31,759 nucleotides of DNA, from contig MU604072.1 in assembly GCA_025201845.1 (NCBI GenBank), forward strand, positions 1 to 31,759, given 5' to 3'. Origin of the DNA: Martensiomyces pterosporus (lineage: Eukaryota > Kickxellomycota > Kickxellomycetes > Kickxellales > Kickxellaceae). The notes beneath the pieces were generated by a model. That model worked only from the letters and a program-made list of their open reading frames with translations. It searched no databases and was not told where the DNA came from. The position numbers and the translations under genes were made by a program. Positions 10,031 through 18,483 of this stretch are shown here, piece by piece (the first letter of the stretch is position 1; each line of letters opens with the position of its first letter).

Positions 10031-13000
10031 CTATATAACAGTTCTATCGGTCTTTAACGAATACCGCCGTAACCGGAGCGGCGCATCGAGCAGCGAGCCG
10101 CATATGATAAGCTCGCGCAGGCGGTGGGCATCCGCTTCTGCCTGCTGCGCTGTGGCTTGCTTCTGATGGTCTTCAGAGTTGGCAGGGATGAACTTGCCGC
10201 CGAGGCTCGCGTCGTTCTCGTCGACAAAAAACAGCTCATGGGCTAGTGGCCCAACTGGCTTGATGTAGCTGATCCGCGAGGTGCGCCGGTCCTGTCTTTC
10301 TTGTGCTGTCGCTTGCTCAAACGTTGGCGTTTCCTCTGGCTGCGGAGGCGAAGAAGCACACGCGAGTCTGATATGCTCAGGACCCGAATTGTTGCTATCC
10401 TGCACATTCAGCGAGATCTCCTTTCCCGAATCGCCGCTTGCACTTCTTGTGGGGTTCATGATCCACCTTCTTACTCTGACCTGCTCCTCCCACGACGCTG
10501 GCGTAATGCACGTTCTGTCAGGCAGCTCCTCAATCCACTTCTCCTCTCTGGTAAATGCGCGCACTATGAGATTGAATGTACAGTGCGCGTCAATCAGGGG
10601 CATATGTCCTGCGCCCTCGATCCAGACGATGGGGCACCCGAGGAGCTTAGCTAGGGTGCGGCCGCAGATCGGCCTGATGACGCGGTCCTTCTCGCCATGG
10701 ATGACAAGGAACCGCGTGCGCGGATTGAGTTTGCGGATCGCTCGAACACGCTGAGAAGTTAGTCGGTGTCCCAGGCAGGCCATGAATTGGTGCAAGTCGC
10801 CTGAAACCTCGCGTTTGGTTCCCACCGTCATGGATGGGATGGAATAATCGCTTCTTGTGGAATAGGAGTTCTCGCGGCTGGGAGTGGGCGGCGTGCCGGC
10901 GAGAGACTCAGACGAGTTGTTCCCTGAGTGGCCTGGCAGCGCGTGAGCGATTTCGGGCGAGGCTGCTTGCTCTAAATGCTGGAGTGTGGCGACAGCAGCA
11001 GCAGATATGGAGTGATGCATGTGCGGCGCCTCTGAGCTCCACCCGAGATCACTGGTCTGGCGCTCGCTACCTTTCAACGGGTTTGGGGCCACTTTTGGTC
11101 TTGTTTGCGGCTGTGGGGTTGACGCTTTGCGCGCCATCGGTGTGTTCTCCGGGTCTATCTGTGATGTGTCGTTGGCTGGCGAGGGTGTCAGTGCATGTGG
11201 CTGTTCATTCATCGACATGCGGTGCAAGTTGAGGTCGAGCTGGATGGCCTTGAATAGCCTGCTAAGAACTTCCCTGTTGGTCAGCTTAATGTCGTCGTCA
11301 TCCTCGCCGGAGAAGCCTTGTTCTGCTGTCTTGACTGGATCTCTGAATGGCTTGTTTATCCAGTCGCGGGAAAACACCAAGTCGATCAGGTGCTTTGGGT
11401 TGGATCCCAGCGCCGACATCCCGTTAAAGGAGAACTTGACCTCTTTGGCGGTCGGCACAGCAAGAGCAGAGCTGTGCCAAGTGTCGACAAGCGTAACAGA
11501 TGCAAATCGAGGCGGCGAATTCCGATCCTCTGCATCGACGTCTGGAGTGTGCTGCCCACCTGCTGCAGTGCCATTCTCTACCCCAGTCTCACATTTGCTA
11601 TTCAGCAGACAAAGCTCCTGCGCAATCATACCGCCCAGTGACACGCCCACAACATGAATATCGTCCTTCCACCCGAGATGGTCCAGCACTAGCTGAGCAT
11701 CCTTGGCCATCTGCGAAATCCTGTAAGGCCCCGGTGCTATCGTTGACTTGCCGCTCCCGCAGTTATCGAACACGCAGATTGTATAATCGCCCAGGTGGGA
11801 GAAATACCTGGTCTGCAGCCGCCAGTACATGGTGCTTCCGATCATGCCCATGATGAGGAACAGCTTCTTCTCGCCAGTGCCAAACACCTCGTAGTACAGG
11901 TCGCACTTTTCCTTGCGCTTGGGCCCGATTCCCAGTTTTCGTCTCATCCGCGAGGCATCAATAAACCCGGATTCCCGACGATCAGGCACGCTCATCAGCT
12001 CGGATATCAGGGCGTCTACCTTTTTGCAGTGCCGGCTGTTTTCGGTTGCTGCTGTTTGGGCAGCAGTGCTGCTGCGTGAGAAGTAGCTGGGCGAGGAGAG
12101 TAGGTGGAGGCGGGACGGAGAAGCTAGCGGCGAGGAGCTTGTGTTGTCGCGTGTGAGGCTCTTGAGCGGCTTGGTTATGTTGATGACGTCGTGGAGCGAC
12201 CAGGATGTGCCAGTGCCAGTGCCTGGCTCTTCCTCTTCCTCAGGCTCAGGCTCAGGCTCAGACACAATGGTGGCCAGATTCTCAGGTGGCGGCGACGACT
12301 CGGTGCTGCTCGTAGTTGTGGATGGCGTCTGAGTAAAGAGCGAAACTTTTTTTTCAGCTGAAGCCAGTGGGGAGGGGATATTCGTTTGGTGCAGACCGAG
12401 ATTGCCGTTGCCATGGCCCAGAGTTCGTGCCGACAAGCCCGCAGTAGGTGAGGAGTCAGCGCTCCCTGGCACTGACGGCGGCTCAATGCTGCCCGTATCT
12501 ATTGGTGGAACAGACGTGGATTCCGTGGCCGCACACGCCAACGTACTTGACTTCTCATTGGCAACCGTGGCTTTCGGCTCCGAGCTGCCTCTTTTGATGT
12601 GTAAGGGCTGGGGAAACCCCATTGTGAGGGTCTTCAGGCCCAAGCTCACCGAGTGCGCCAGCTTGTTTGGACTATGCCTTCCTTCTGCTACTGCATGTCT
12701 ACTGCCAACACCATCGCTCAGCTTTAGATTTTTGTGTGCACCCACGTGCTTGGATTGTGGTAGTGTGAATTGACCGTCGTCGGCCACTTGGGGGGAGTGG
12801 CGGCTGGAGGAAAACGAAAAGGCGCTTGTGAGCAGATGTCGGAGCCGACTACTGCCTTGTCTCGCCTGCTGCTGCGCTGGTGGTGGGGAAGCTGACTTTG
12901 AGGTCCTCTTGTTTCCAAACTGCCCGTGCGACGGAGTAGGCGACATATCTGTGATAAAGCCGTCATGGCTATTCCGCTCTGGGCTTTCTAACCCCATGGC

Positions 13001-13048
13001 AGCGTCGTCCAGCTGGATATCTGGCTGCCGCGTATCCTTGAATGCCAT
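10031..13048 (-). CDS. Large alpha/beta hydrolase-fold protein, substrate unknown
   Basis: This 1005-residue protein has a disordered Ser/Pro/Gly-rich N-terminus (about 1-375), then an alpha/beta hydrolase domain from about 380 to 850. Visible landmarks are DLYYEVFGTG (383-392), the MGMIGS oxyanion-region loop, VFDNCGSGKS, and the nucleophile elbow GVSLGG with Ser470. The acid is Asp788 in HGEKDRVI, and the catalytic histidine is His815 in GAGHM, so a full Ser-Asp-His triad is present. More than 300 residues separate Ser470 from Asp788. This is far more than a typical cap domain and contains a low-complexity stretch of Pro, Ser, Thr and Asn. There is no evident signal peptide or transmembrane segment. 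The start is the first ATG of the frame. Function could be esterase, lipase or other acyl hydrolysis; the sequence does not decide. Confidence 0.85.
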   Translation of the reverse strand: MAFKDTRQPDIQLDDAAMGLESPERNSHDGFITDMSPTPSHGQFGNKRTSKSASPPPAQQQARQGSSRLRHLLTSAFSFSSSRHSPQVADDGQFTLPQSKHVGAHKNLKLSDGVGSRHAVAEGRHSPNKLAHSVSLGLKTLTMGFPQPLHIKRGSSEPKATVANEKSSTLACAATESTSVPPIDTGSIEPPSVPGSADSSPTAGLSARTLGHGNGNLGLHQTNIPSPLASAEKKVSLFTQTPSTTTSSTESSPPPENLATIVSEPEPEPEEEEEPGTGTGTSWSLHDVINITKPLKSLTRDNTSSSPLASPSRLHLLSSPSYFSRSSTAAQTAATENSRHCKKVDALISELMSVPDRRESGFIDASRMRRKLGIGPKRKEKCDLYYEVFGTGEKKLFLIMGMIGSTMYWRLQTRYFSHLGDYTICVFDNCGSGKSTIAPGPYRISQMAKDAQLVLDHLGWKDDIHVVGVSLGGMIAQELCLLNSKCETGVENGTAAGGQHTPDVDAEDRNSPPRFASVTLVDTWHSSALAVPTAKEVKFSFNGMSALGSNPKHLIDLVFSRDWINKPFRDPVKTAEQGFSGEDDDDIKLTNREVLSRLFKAIQLDLNLHRMSMNEQPHALTPSPANDTSQIDPENTPMARKASTPQPQTRPKVAPNPLKGSERQTSDLGWSSEAPHMHHSISAAAVATLQHLEQAASPEIAHALPGHSGNNSSESLAGTPPTPSRENSYSTRSDYSIPSMTVGTKREVSGDLHQFMACLGHRLTSQRVRAIRKLNPRTRFLVIHGEKDRVIRPICGRTLAKLLGCPIVWIEGAGHMPLIDAHCTFNLIVRAFTREEKWIEELPDRTCITPASWEEQVRVRRWIMNPTRSASGDSGKEISLNVQDSNNSGPEHIRLACASSPPQPEETPTFEQATAQERQDRRTSRISYIKPVGPLAHELFFVDENDASLGGKFIPANSEDHQKQATAQQAEADAHRLRELIICGSLLDAPLRLRRYSLKTDRTVI

Positions 13049-14328
13049 GCGCCAATGCTGGTTTGTGCGAGTCCTTTGTTTTCAAGAGCAAGCTGAATTT
13101 TAGAATGTCGAAAAATTGGGAAAGCGACGGCAAGCGTAAAAAGTGCTGTGCACAAAGATAGAAAAGGAGAAACCGCATCAATGTAAGCGATATTGCCTCT
13201 GAAACCAAATATGTAAACCAATGACAGGCGGCAGACAAAAAAAAAAAGAAACTGGCCTAGGGGACTGCGGAGTGACAACAAAGAGAAATCAACGCCAGCA
13301 CACGCGGTCCCTCCTCATGAAATATCCACATGTCCTTGCAGGCCTGCTGGTTAGCGGAGGGGTTCCTTAGTTGCACAGAAGGGGCTCAGAGAAAGCACTG
13401 TTGATAGTATGATGCAAGCAAAGAAGAGCAGCATGATTCATATTGCACCTGCTGTTCTGCCCGGAAAAAGGAGCATTGCTTGGCATATATGTATACCAAT
13501 ACACGGCAGCAACCAGTGGTTCGACGCACATATGTGCTGACAGGTGACTGGGCACTTGTGATACTCGATTTACCACGCCGTGCAGTTGGCCCACTTGGGC
13601 GCTGAATCACTACATGGTGCTGATTCGAAGATCTTCATATCTCACTGGCAATTGCATGTCTACACAAACACGCTTTTACACCGAGGTTCCAAACTTAACG
13701 ACGTAAGGATATATACCCACCATGGACCATGCTACATCTGTGTGGCGGCGGCAATCAGAAACACTATGCGGGAATGCAAACAATGCATCTTTAGGCGATC
13801 CCTCGGGCTACCCATCCGCCATTCTGTTGCTGGCTGAAAGGCACATTTGAAGTGCTTTATACAGAGAATGAAAAAGAACGACTTGGGCGGCATGAACTGG
13901 CAGTGAAAGCCACTTGGAGCTATCTAATGTGCCAGACACATAAAGCTGTAGCTGGATTGGAGCTTGGTGGCCTACTTACACTATAATCTCCCTCGAGTGA
14001 AAAGCCTCTACTGCTTCTGCAGACACTTGATTGAGCCTTGCACCAGGCCAAAAAAACCAACGGCAATTTCAAGTGGAATATGCTTGGGGATGGGACGCTT
14101 TCGAAATCACCGGATCTGAAGCTGCCACGTCGCAGAATGAGGATAGTGCGAAGGGTTTGGCGAAGAAATATCTCTTGCTGCTGCAGCTTTCCATTTTCCT
14201 TTCTCCCTTCCCTGCTTGTCGCTCACCCACCCGCTTGCTTTTTTTCCTTCTAATTTCTGTTTTTCATCTCGAATCTTTTCAAACACCAAAGAAAGAACAA
14301 GAGAAGAGTATTCGGGATAGCACAGACA
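13049..14328. promoter_or_regulatory. 1.28-kb divergent intergenic region, hydrolase and EPT1 promoters
   Basis: No convincing gene is present. The region holds a CCAAT box at 13218-13222, an A-run near 13238-13249, a perfect 12-bp palindrome GCACATATGTGC at 13526-13537 that contains a CANNTG E-box core, and TATATA at 13710-13715. A long pyrimidine-rich tract, about 14170-14285, lies just before the EPT1 start and looks like a fungal transcription-start or leader region. No TATA box can be assigned with confidence to either gene. The small open frames on both strands lack similarity and start context. Confidence 0.5.
13526..13537. promoter_or_regulatory. 12-bp palindrome with E-box core
   Basis: GCACATATGTGC is self-complementary and contains CATATG, a CANNTG bHLH core. 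Phospholipid genes of yeast are controlled by Ino2/Ino4 through CANNTG-type UASINO sites, and the gene to the right makes phospholipids. This match covers only the loose core, about 790 bp from the EPT1 start, so a regulatory role is speculative. Confidence 0.25.
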
Positions 14329-15546
14329 ATGGCGCCGTATATCCCGCAGCAGTACCTGCCGAATCTGAAAAAGTACAAGTATGCGGCCATCGACAAGTCG
14401 CTCATAAGCAAGTACGTTCTGGCTGAGTACTGGAACCAGCTGGTTAAGATCTTCCCCTTGACGATGGCCGCCAACATGGTGACGCTCCTCGGCTCCCTCC
14501 ACGTACTAGTGGCCATAGTGCTAAACCAGATTTACGCGCCCAACCTAGTCGAGACATGTCCCTCGTGGGTGTATTTCGCGTACTCGGCGTGTATTTGGAT
14601 CTACGGGTCGTTTGATGCAGTTGATGGAAAGCAGGCGCGCAGGACAGGCACGGCCAGTCCGCTGGGGGAGCTATTCGACCATGGGTGCGACTCGCTCGTT
14701 GTCTCCCTGATCATGACCATCTATGCATCGACATGCCAGCTTGGCGAGACTTGGTGGACCGCGGCGCTGGTGTTCTTCTCGCTGGCCAACTTTTATATGT
14801 CCACTATGGAGGAGTACCACACGCATGTGCTCTACTTGGGATACTTCTCGGGCCCCGTAGAGGGACTTTTGAGTTTCTCGCTGGCGACTCTGGCCACAGG
14901 CATCTTTGGCCCCGCGTTCTGGAGCAAGAGCGTATATAGCTTCCTGCCCATCCCCACCGCGCTGGCGCAGTACCTCCCTCAGTTGACACTGGCGCAGTCG
15001 GTAGTTGTTGGGATGGGCGCTCTGCTTGTGCCCACCATCTATGCCAGCTTTGTCAATATTTCCAAGGCATGCCGTGAGCAAGGAAAGGATGTTCTGAGTG
15101 CGTATGCAGATGCTGTGCCCTTTGTGGCCTCGATCACGAGCGTCATCATCTGGCTCAACGCATCGCCAGTCATCCTTTCGGAGCACCTGGTCCTCTTCCT
15201 CCTCTTCGTCGGCTTTGCCTTCTCGTACATCGTCGGCCGCGTCATTGTCGCCCATGTCACGGGTGCGCCGTTCCCCAAGCTCAACCGCATGCACATTCCG
15301 GTGTTCCTGGGAACCGCAAACGCCCTGGCACCACATGTGGGGCTGACCAAGGTGTTTGATGGCCAGAGCGAGGTGTACTTGGTTTGGGTGTGCCTAGCGT
15401 ATACGGCAGCGCAGTATGCCCATTTCGCATTGGAGGTCATCGATACCATTTGCTCGTACTTGGATATCAACTGCTTGACTATTAAGCAAAAACCCGCTGC
15501 TACTGCTGCCAGTGGTAGTACCGCCGGTACCAAAAAGTCCAACTGA
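14329..15546 (+). CDS. EPT1: sn-1,2-diacylglycerol ethanolamine/choline phosphotransferase
   Basis: This 405-residue membrane protein should catalyse the last step of the Kennedy pathway, transferring phosphoethanolamine or phosphocholine from its CDP form to diacylglycerol in ER/Golgi membranes. The CDP-alcohol phosphotransferase signature DG-x2-AR-x8-G-x3-D-x3-D is intact: Asp99, Gly100, Ala103, Arg104, Gly113, Asp117, Asp121. The N-terminus (YLPNLKKYKYAAIDKSLISK, residues 9-28) is the family's usual entry helix. Hydrophobic segments lie at about 48-69, 80-95, 122-136, 143-158, 175-193, 222-242, 263-278, 284-308, 324-337 and 349-367. Length matches yeast Ept1/Cpt1 (about 390-410). The start ATG has AC-rich context after a pyrimidine-rich leader. 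Choice between EPT1 and CPT1 cannot be made from sequence alone. Confidence 0.93.
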   Translation: MAPYIPQQYLPNLKKYKYAAIDKSLISKYVLAEYWNQLVKIFPLTMAANMVTLLGSLHVLVAIVLNQIYAPNLVETCPSWVYFAYSACIWIYGSFDAVDGKQARRTGTASPLGELFDHGCDSLVVSLIMTIYASTCQLGETWWTAALVFFSLANFYMSTMEEYHTHVLYLGYFSGPVEGLLSFSLATLATGIFGPAFWSKSVYSFLPIPTALAQYLPQLTLAQSVVVGMGALLVPTIYASFVNISKACREQGKDVLSAYADAVPFVASITSVIIWLNASPVILSEHLVLFLLFVGFAFSYIVGRVIVAHVTGAPFPKLNRMHIPVFLGTANALAPHVGLTKVFDGQSEVYLVWVCLAYTAAQYAHFALEVIDTICSYLDINCLTIKQKPAATAASGSTAGTKKSN

Positions 15547-15764
15547 GGTGCGCCATGCATGCAGCTTTATGACGCGTATTGTTTTTCTATTGCACACGGC
15601 TCTGTTTTCGATTGAGGACATTATTTTAAAATAAAGGCACTGTTGACTAAGAAATGGCAAAAATGTGGCTAAGGATGGCAGATAAGATGTTGAGTGGCCC
15701 CGGCTTGGGAGGAGTGGTGTTTTTTTTACAAGGTCTGACGAGTGAGCGCGAACTAGCCAGAGCT
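15547..15764. terminator. Shared 3' region of EPT1 and STR3 with palindromic poly(A) element
   Basis: This 218-bp spacer lies between convergent genes. A perfect 14-bp palindrome TTATTTTAAAATAA occupies 15621-15634. On the + strand it continues into AATAAA (15630-15635), a canonical poly(A) signal 84 bp past the EPT1 stop. On the minus strand the same element reads AATAAT about 130 bp past the STR3 stop. It may serve both transcripts. This is inferred from consensus. Confidence 0.55.
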
Positions 15765-16961
15765 CTAGCGCTTGACCTCGATACCAGCCTTCTCCAGCGC
15801 CAGAGCCAGATCGTCGATAAGATCCTCGTGGTGCTCAATACCCACGCACAAGCGAATAAGATCCTCAGGCAGATGGCGCTGCTTTCTAATTTCCGCGGGG
15901 ATCGACGCATGCGACATCTTGCAGGGCATCGAAATAAGCGAGTTGACGCAGCCAAAGCTGACGGAGATACCCCACAGACGGGCGCTCTCCACAATACGCT
16001 CGGACACACCCACATCGCCAGTCTCAAAGCTCAGCACAGCACCAGGGCCAGAAGATAGCGACTTGTGGAGCTCGTATTGCGGGTTCGACTTAAGGCCAGG
16101 GTAGTGTACCTTGAGTCCCTGGGCCTCGAGGAAGTCGGCAATCTTGACCGCGTTGCTCTGCTGCTGCTCCATGCGGATGCCCAGCGTCTTGACGCCACGG
16201 AGGAGGAGCCAGCTGTCGAAGGGGCCCAGGCCGGAGCCATTGGAGTTGATCACAAAGTACAGCTGATCAGCCACCTGCTGCGACCTGCACCCAATGACAC
16301 CCGCCATCAAATCATGGTGTCCCGACAGATACTTGGTGCCGGAGTGATACTCGATATCCGCTCCGAGATCCAGGGTGTTCTGCAGGTATGGCGACATCAT
16401 AGTGTTATCGACAACCACCAGGGCCGACGGGCACTTCTCGTGGACCTTTGCTGCAATCGTCCTAATATCCGCGATCTTGATCAGCGGATTAGTAGGCGAC
16501 TCCAGCAGCACCAAGCGAGTCTTGACAGGATCCAACCTCTGCTCAACCTTCTCGGGAGTAGTGGTGTCGACGTTATGCACCTTGACCCCGTTGTACTGCG
16601 AGATGTAGGTGAGCAGGCGGTTGGTCCCGCCGTAGAGGTCGTCGCCAGCAATAATCTCCTGCCCGTTCTTCACGAGCCGCAGAATCACGTCGAGCGCGGT
16701 CATCCCAGTGGAAACGACAAACGCCCGCTCGGCCTTCATGATCTTGGCCATATGAGCCTCAACGGCCGTGCGCGTGGGGTTTCCGGACCGCGAGTAGTCG
16801 TACTCGCCACCCGACCCATCGGCGTCGTGCTGCTTGAATGTGGCTGTTTGGTAGATAGGCACCGAAGCGGCGTTGTAGTTGTCTTTGACGGCGTCGCTGT
16901 CGATGTACACCAGCTCAGTAGCCAGGTGGTAGCTGGGTCTATCGCTGTTGCTGGCGGTCAT
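15765..16961 (-). CDS. STR3: Cystathionine beta-lyase, PLP-dependent
   Basis: This 398-residue protein belongs to the Cys/Met-metabolism PLP family (fold type I). It should cleave cystathionine to homocysteine, pyruvate and ammonia in methionine biosynthesis. Fungal beta-lyase features include NAASVPIYQTATFKQ near residue 30, YDYSRSGNPTRT near 54-65, VSTGMTALDVILRL, GDDLYGGTNRLLTY, and LVLLESPTNPLIKI. VVVDNTMMSPYLQ is followed by SGTKYLSGHHDLMAGVIG with the Schiff-base Lys210. Length fits the family, the frame is intronless, and the C-terminus has no PTS1-like tripeptide (it ends VKR), so a cytosolic location is likely. The sister enzymes cystathionine gamma-lyase and gamma-synthase are the main alternatives; NAASVPIYQTATF and GHHDLMAGV favour the beta-lyase. 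Confidence 0.88.
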   Translation of the reverse strand: MTASNSDRPSYHLATELVYIDSDAVKDNYNAASVPIYQTATFKQHDADGSGGEYDYSRSGNPTRTAVEAHMAKIMKAERAFVVSTGMTALDVILRLVKNGQEIIAGDDLYGGTNRLLTYISQYNGVKVHNVDTTTPEKVEQRLDPVKTRLVLLESPTNPLIKIADIRTIAAKVHEKCPSALVVVDNTMMSPYLQNTLDLGADIEYHSGTKYLSGHHDLMAGVIGCRSQQVADQLYFVINSNGSGLGPFDSWLLLRGVKTLGIRMEQQQSNAVKIADFLEAQGLKVHYPGLKSNPQYELHKSLSSGPGAVLSFETGDVGVSERIVESARLWGISVSFGCVNSLISMPCKMSHASIPAEIRKQRHLPEDLIRLCVGIEHHEDLIDDLALALEKAGIEVKR

Positions 16962-17138
16962 GGCTTGTTTGAAGAAACGGCGATGGTGATGTGCTTGTAA
17001 TTTAAAAACAAAGGTGCACAGATTGCGGGCCTACTCTGAGCTAAAAAGAAGAGAAAGAGGGGAGGGGGAGGGGCAGAAAGCTATCTTTGTGAATAAGAAA
17101 AGAAAGGGGCGCGAGGGCAAGAGAGGCAGCTGCTACCC

Positions 17139-17145
17139 TTTTATA
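17139..17145 (-). promoter_or_regulatory. Probable TATA box of STR3
   Basis: The minus strand reads GGTATAAAAGGG here, a strong TATA consensus 178 bp before the STR3 start, followed by a pyrimidine-rich probable initiation zone. Position and sequence fit; there is no experimental support. Confidence 0.55.
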
Positions 17146-17410
17146 CCAAAGAGAAACTCATTCCTCCTGCCGCTTTTTGGGCCTGGGGCTTCTCTCATGG
17201 TACCAATGATAACAAATGACGTGCTTGCCGCCTGTCCAATCAGATGGGGGCGGAACTAGACGGCGGCTCCTGCTGCAGCGCCTGCCGCCTGTGAGAAAAA
17301 AATCGTGCATCACTACCAGCGAAAGCCACGCGGCTTGGTCCCGTTGTGAATCATCTTTCCCCAACCGCAACCATGCGCTGGCGCAGCGAAATGCCGAGAA
17401 GCAAAAGAGC

Positions 17411-17414
17411 AAAA
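17411..17414 (-). terminator. Pol III T-run terminator of tRNA-Lys
   Basis: Four T residues on the minus strand follow directly after the discriminator base of the tRNA; a second TTTT lies at 17403-17406. Short T-runs are the usual RNA polymerase III stop signal. Confidence 0.6.
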
Positions 17415-17488
17415 CGCCCCACGAGGGGTTCGAACCCTCGACATTTCGGTTAAAAGCCGAACGCTCTAGCCAACTGAGCTAGTGGGGC
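17415..17488 (-). tRNA. tRNA-Lys, anticodon TTT, no intron
   Basis: The 74-nt minus-strand sequence folds into a complete cloverleaf. The 7-bp acceptor stem GCCCCAC/GTGGGGC has discriminator G. The D arm is GCTC...GAGC, the anticodon arm is TTCGG-CTTTTAA-CCGAA with TTT in the 34-36 positions, the variable loop is ATGTC, and the T arm is GAGGG-TTCGAAC-CCCTC. All stems pair perfectly. The internal A box (TAGCTCAGTTGG) and B box (GGTTCGAAC) are intact. CCA is not encoded, as expected for a eukaryotic nuclear gene. It decodes AAA (and AAG by wobble). Confidence 0.97.
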
Positions 17489-18483
17489 AGTGATCGACAC
17501 GGCGAGCCACCTACGTCATTTGCCCCACGGAAAAATTGTATATACACTTTCCCGTCGATACCAGCTGCAGTGCATCTCTGCCGTTTCGAACAAACACGGC
17601 CTCTGCCGCGACCGCTGCCTCTGAGCAGAAAGCAGAAAGCAGAAAGCAGAAGCGGCTTTCAAATGATGCAGCTCAGCGTATTCCAGATTGGCCTGCCAAT
17701 ACCACTCATATGCAAAATCACGCGCAATTGCCTATGGCAAGTGGTGGCCTTTGTTTCCTATCGCGCACCTCATTATACAACCGGCGGTGTGTCTTTTCTC
17801 TGCTGGCTGCTAGCCACACGTCAGCGATGTTCCATTCATCGCCGATTTCTAGGGCATGCCCAGGAATTTTCAGGTTTGGGCTGTCTCCATAACTCCTTGA
17901 GCTGGTGGCGCCGGACAAAGTCACGGGGCGCCTCTGCGCTTCGGTGGGAAAAAGCTGAACTAATATCCTCAAGGATGAGTGCTGCAACAGAGTTTTGGCG
18001 TGCAGCCTGGGTCCGCTTTGAGAGACGGCTCTTTGGGCTGTCTTGCTTAGCTCCAGGCCGCGGCCGATGATCTGGAAGAGCCGGGGGCCCACCACCACAT
18101 ATGAGTCCTGGCTTGAAGGAATTCTGAGAGGTCACATTATTAGTTCCGAGTGCTCAGGCGAAGCGGCTGTGTCGAGACATAATTTTGGCGCATCCGATGG
18201 ACATGGCGAAGGGCCAAACTCAAAAGCTCGACTGTGGGTTTCTTTCTCAGCAAAAGCCGGTGCAGAGCGAAGGACTGGAGGGCGCTCACAATCCTCGTTC
18301 AATCGAAAAGACAGTCATGGATACAGCCCCCGCAACAAGGTCCTTCTGTTCTCTTGCTGCTTTGTGGGGAGCGAAGGAAATTTGCATCAAGCTTGCGCTG
18401 ATAAACCTCAGAGTGGGTGGGCTGGACCGCACTGATTTTATGGGCTAAGAAAATATAGACAAATCCATTGGTGTGCAAAAAGA
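17489..18483. other. 995-bp intergenic region, no gene recognised
   Basis: This lies between the tRNA-Lys 5' end and the MAPKKK stop codon. Open frames of 60-166 codons exist on both strands, but they overlap each other and have no family motif or consistent codon bias. The only defined structure is the 7-bp tandem repeat at 17624-17651. The right part presumably contains the MAPKKK 3' UTR. Confidence 0.55.
17624..17651. repeat. Four tandem copies of AGCAGAA
   Basis: Four perfect copies of a 7-bp unit, AGCAGAA, stand in non-coding sequence 136 bp beyond the tRNA 5' end. It is a simple minisatellite with no evident function. Confidence 0.9.

Larger units (their letters stand above)
16962..17414 (-). 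promoter_or_regulatory. STR3 upstream region
   Basis: Read on the minus strand, the 5' flank of STR3 has a pyrimidine-rich stretch (complement of about 17041-17130) typical of a fungal leader. A TATAAAA box lies at 17139-17145, about 178 bp upstream of the ATG. A CCAAT box (17236-17240, as written on the + strand) lies about 275 bp upstream. I see no CACGTG Cbf1-type site, which would have been the expected sulphur-gene element. The tRNA-Lys gene bounds the region at 17415. Confidence 0.5.

Noticed and set aside
16065..17000. 311-codon open frame antisense to STR3
   Set aside because: The sense strand encodes a fully conserved PLP enzyme. The opposite frame is open only because of codon bias in the sense gene.
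17536..18435. Several overlapping 60-166-codon frames right of the tRNA
   Set aside because: They overlap each other in different frames and strands, lack any motif, and include the AGCAGAA repeat.
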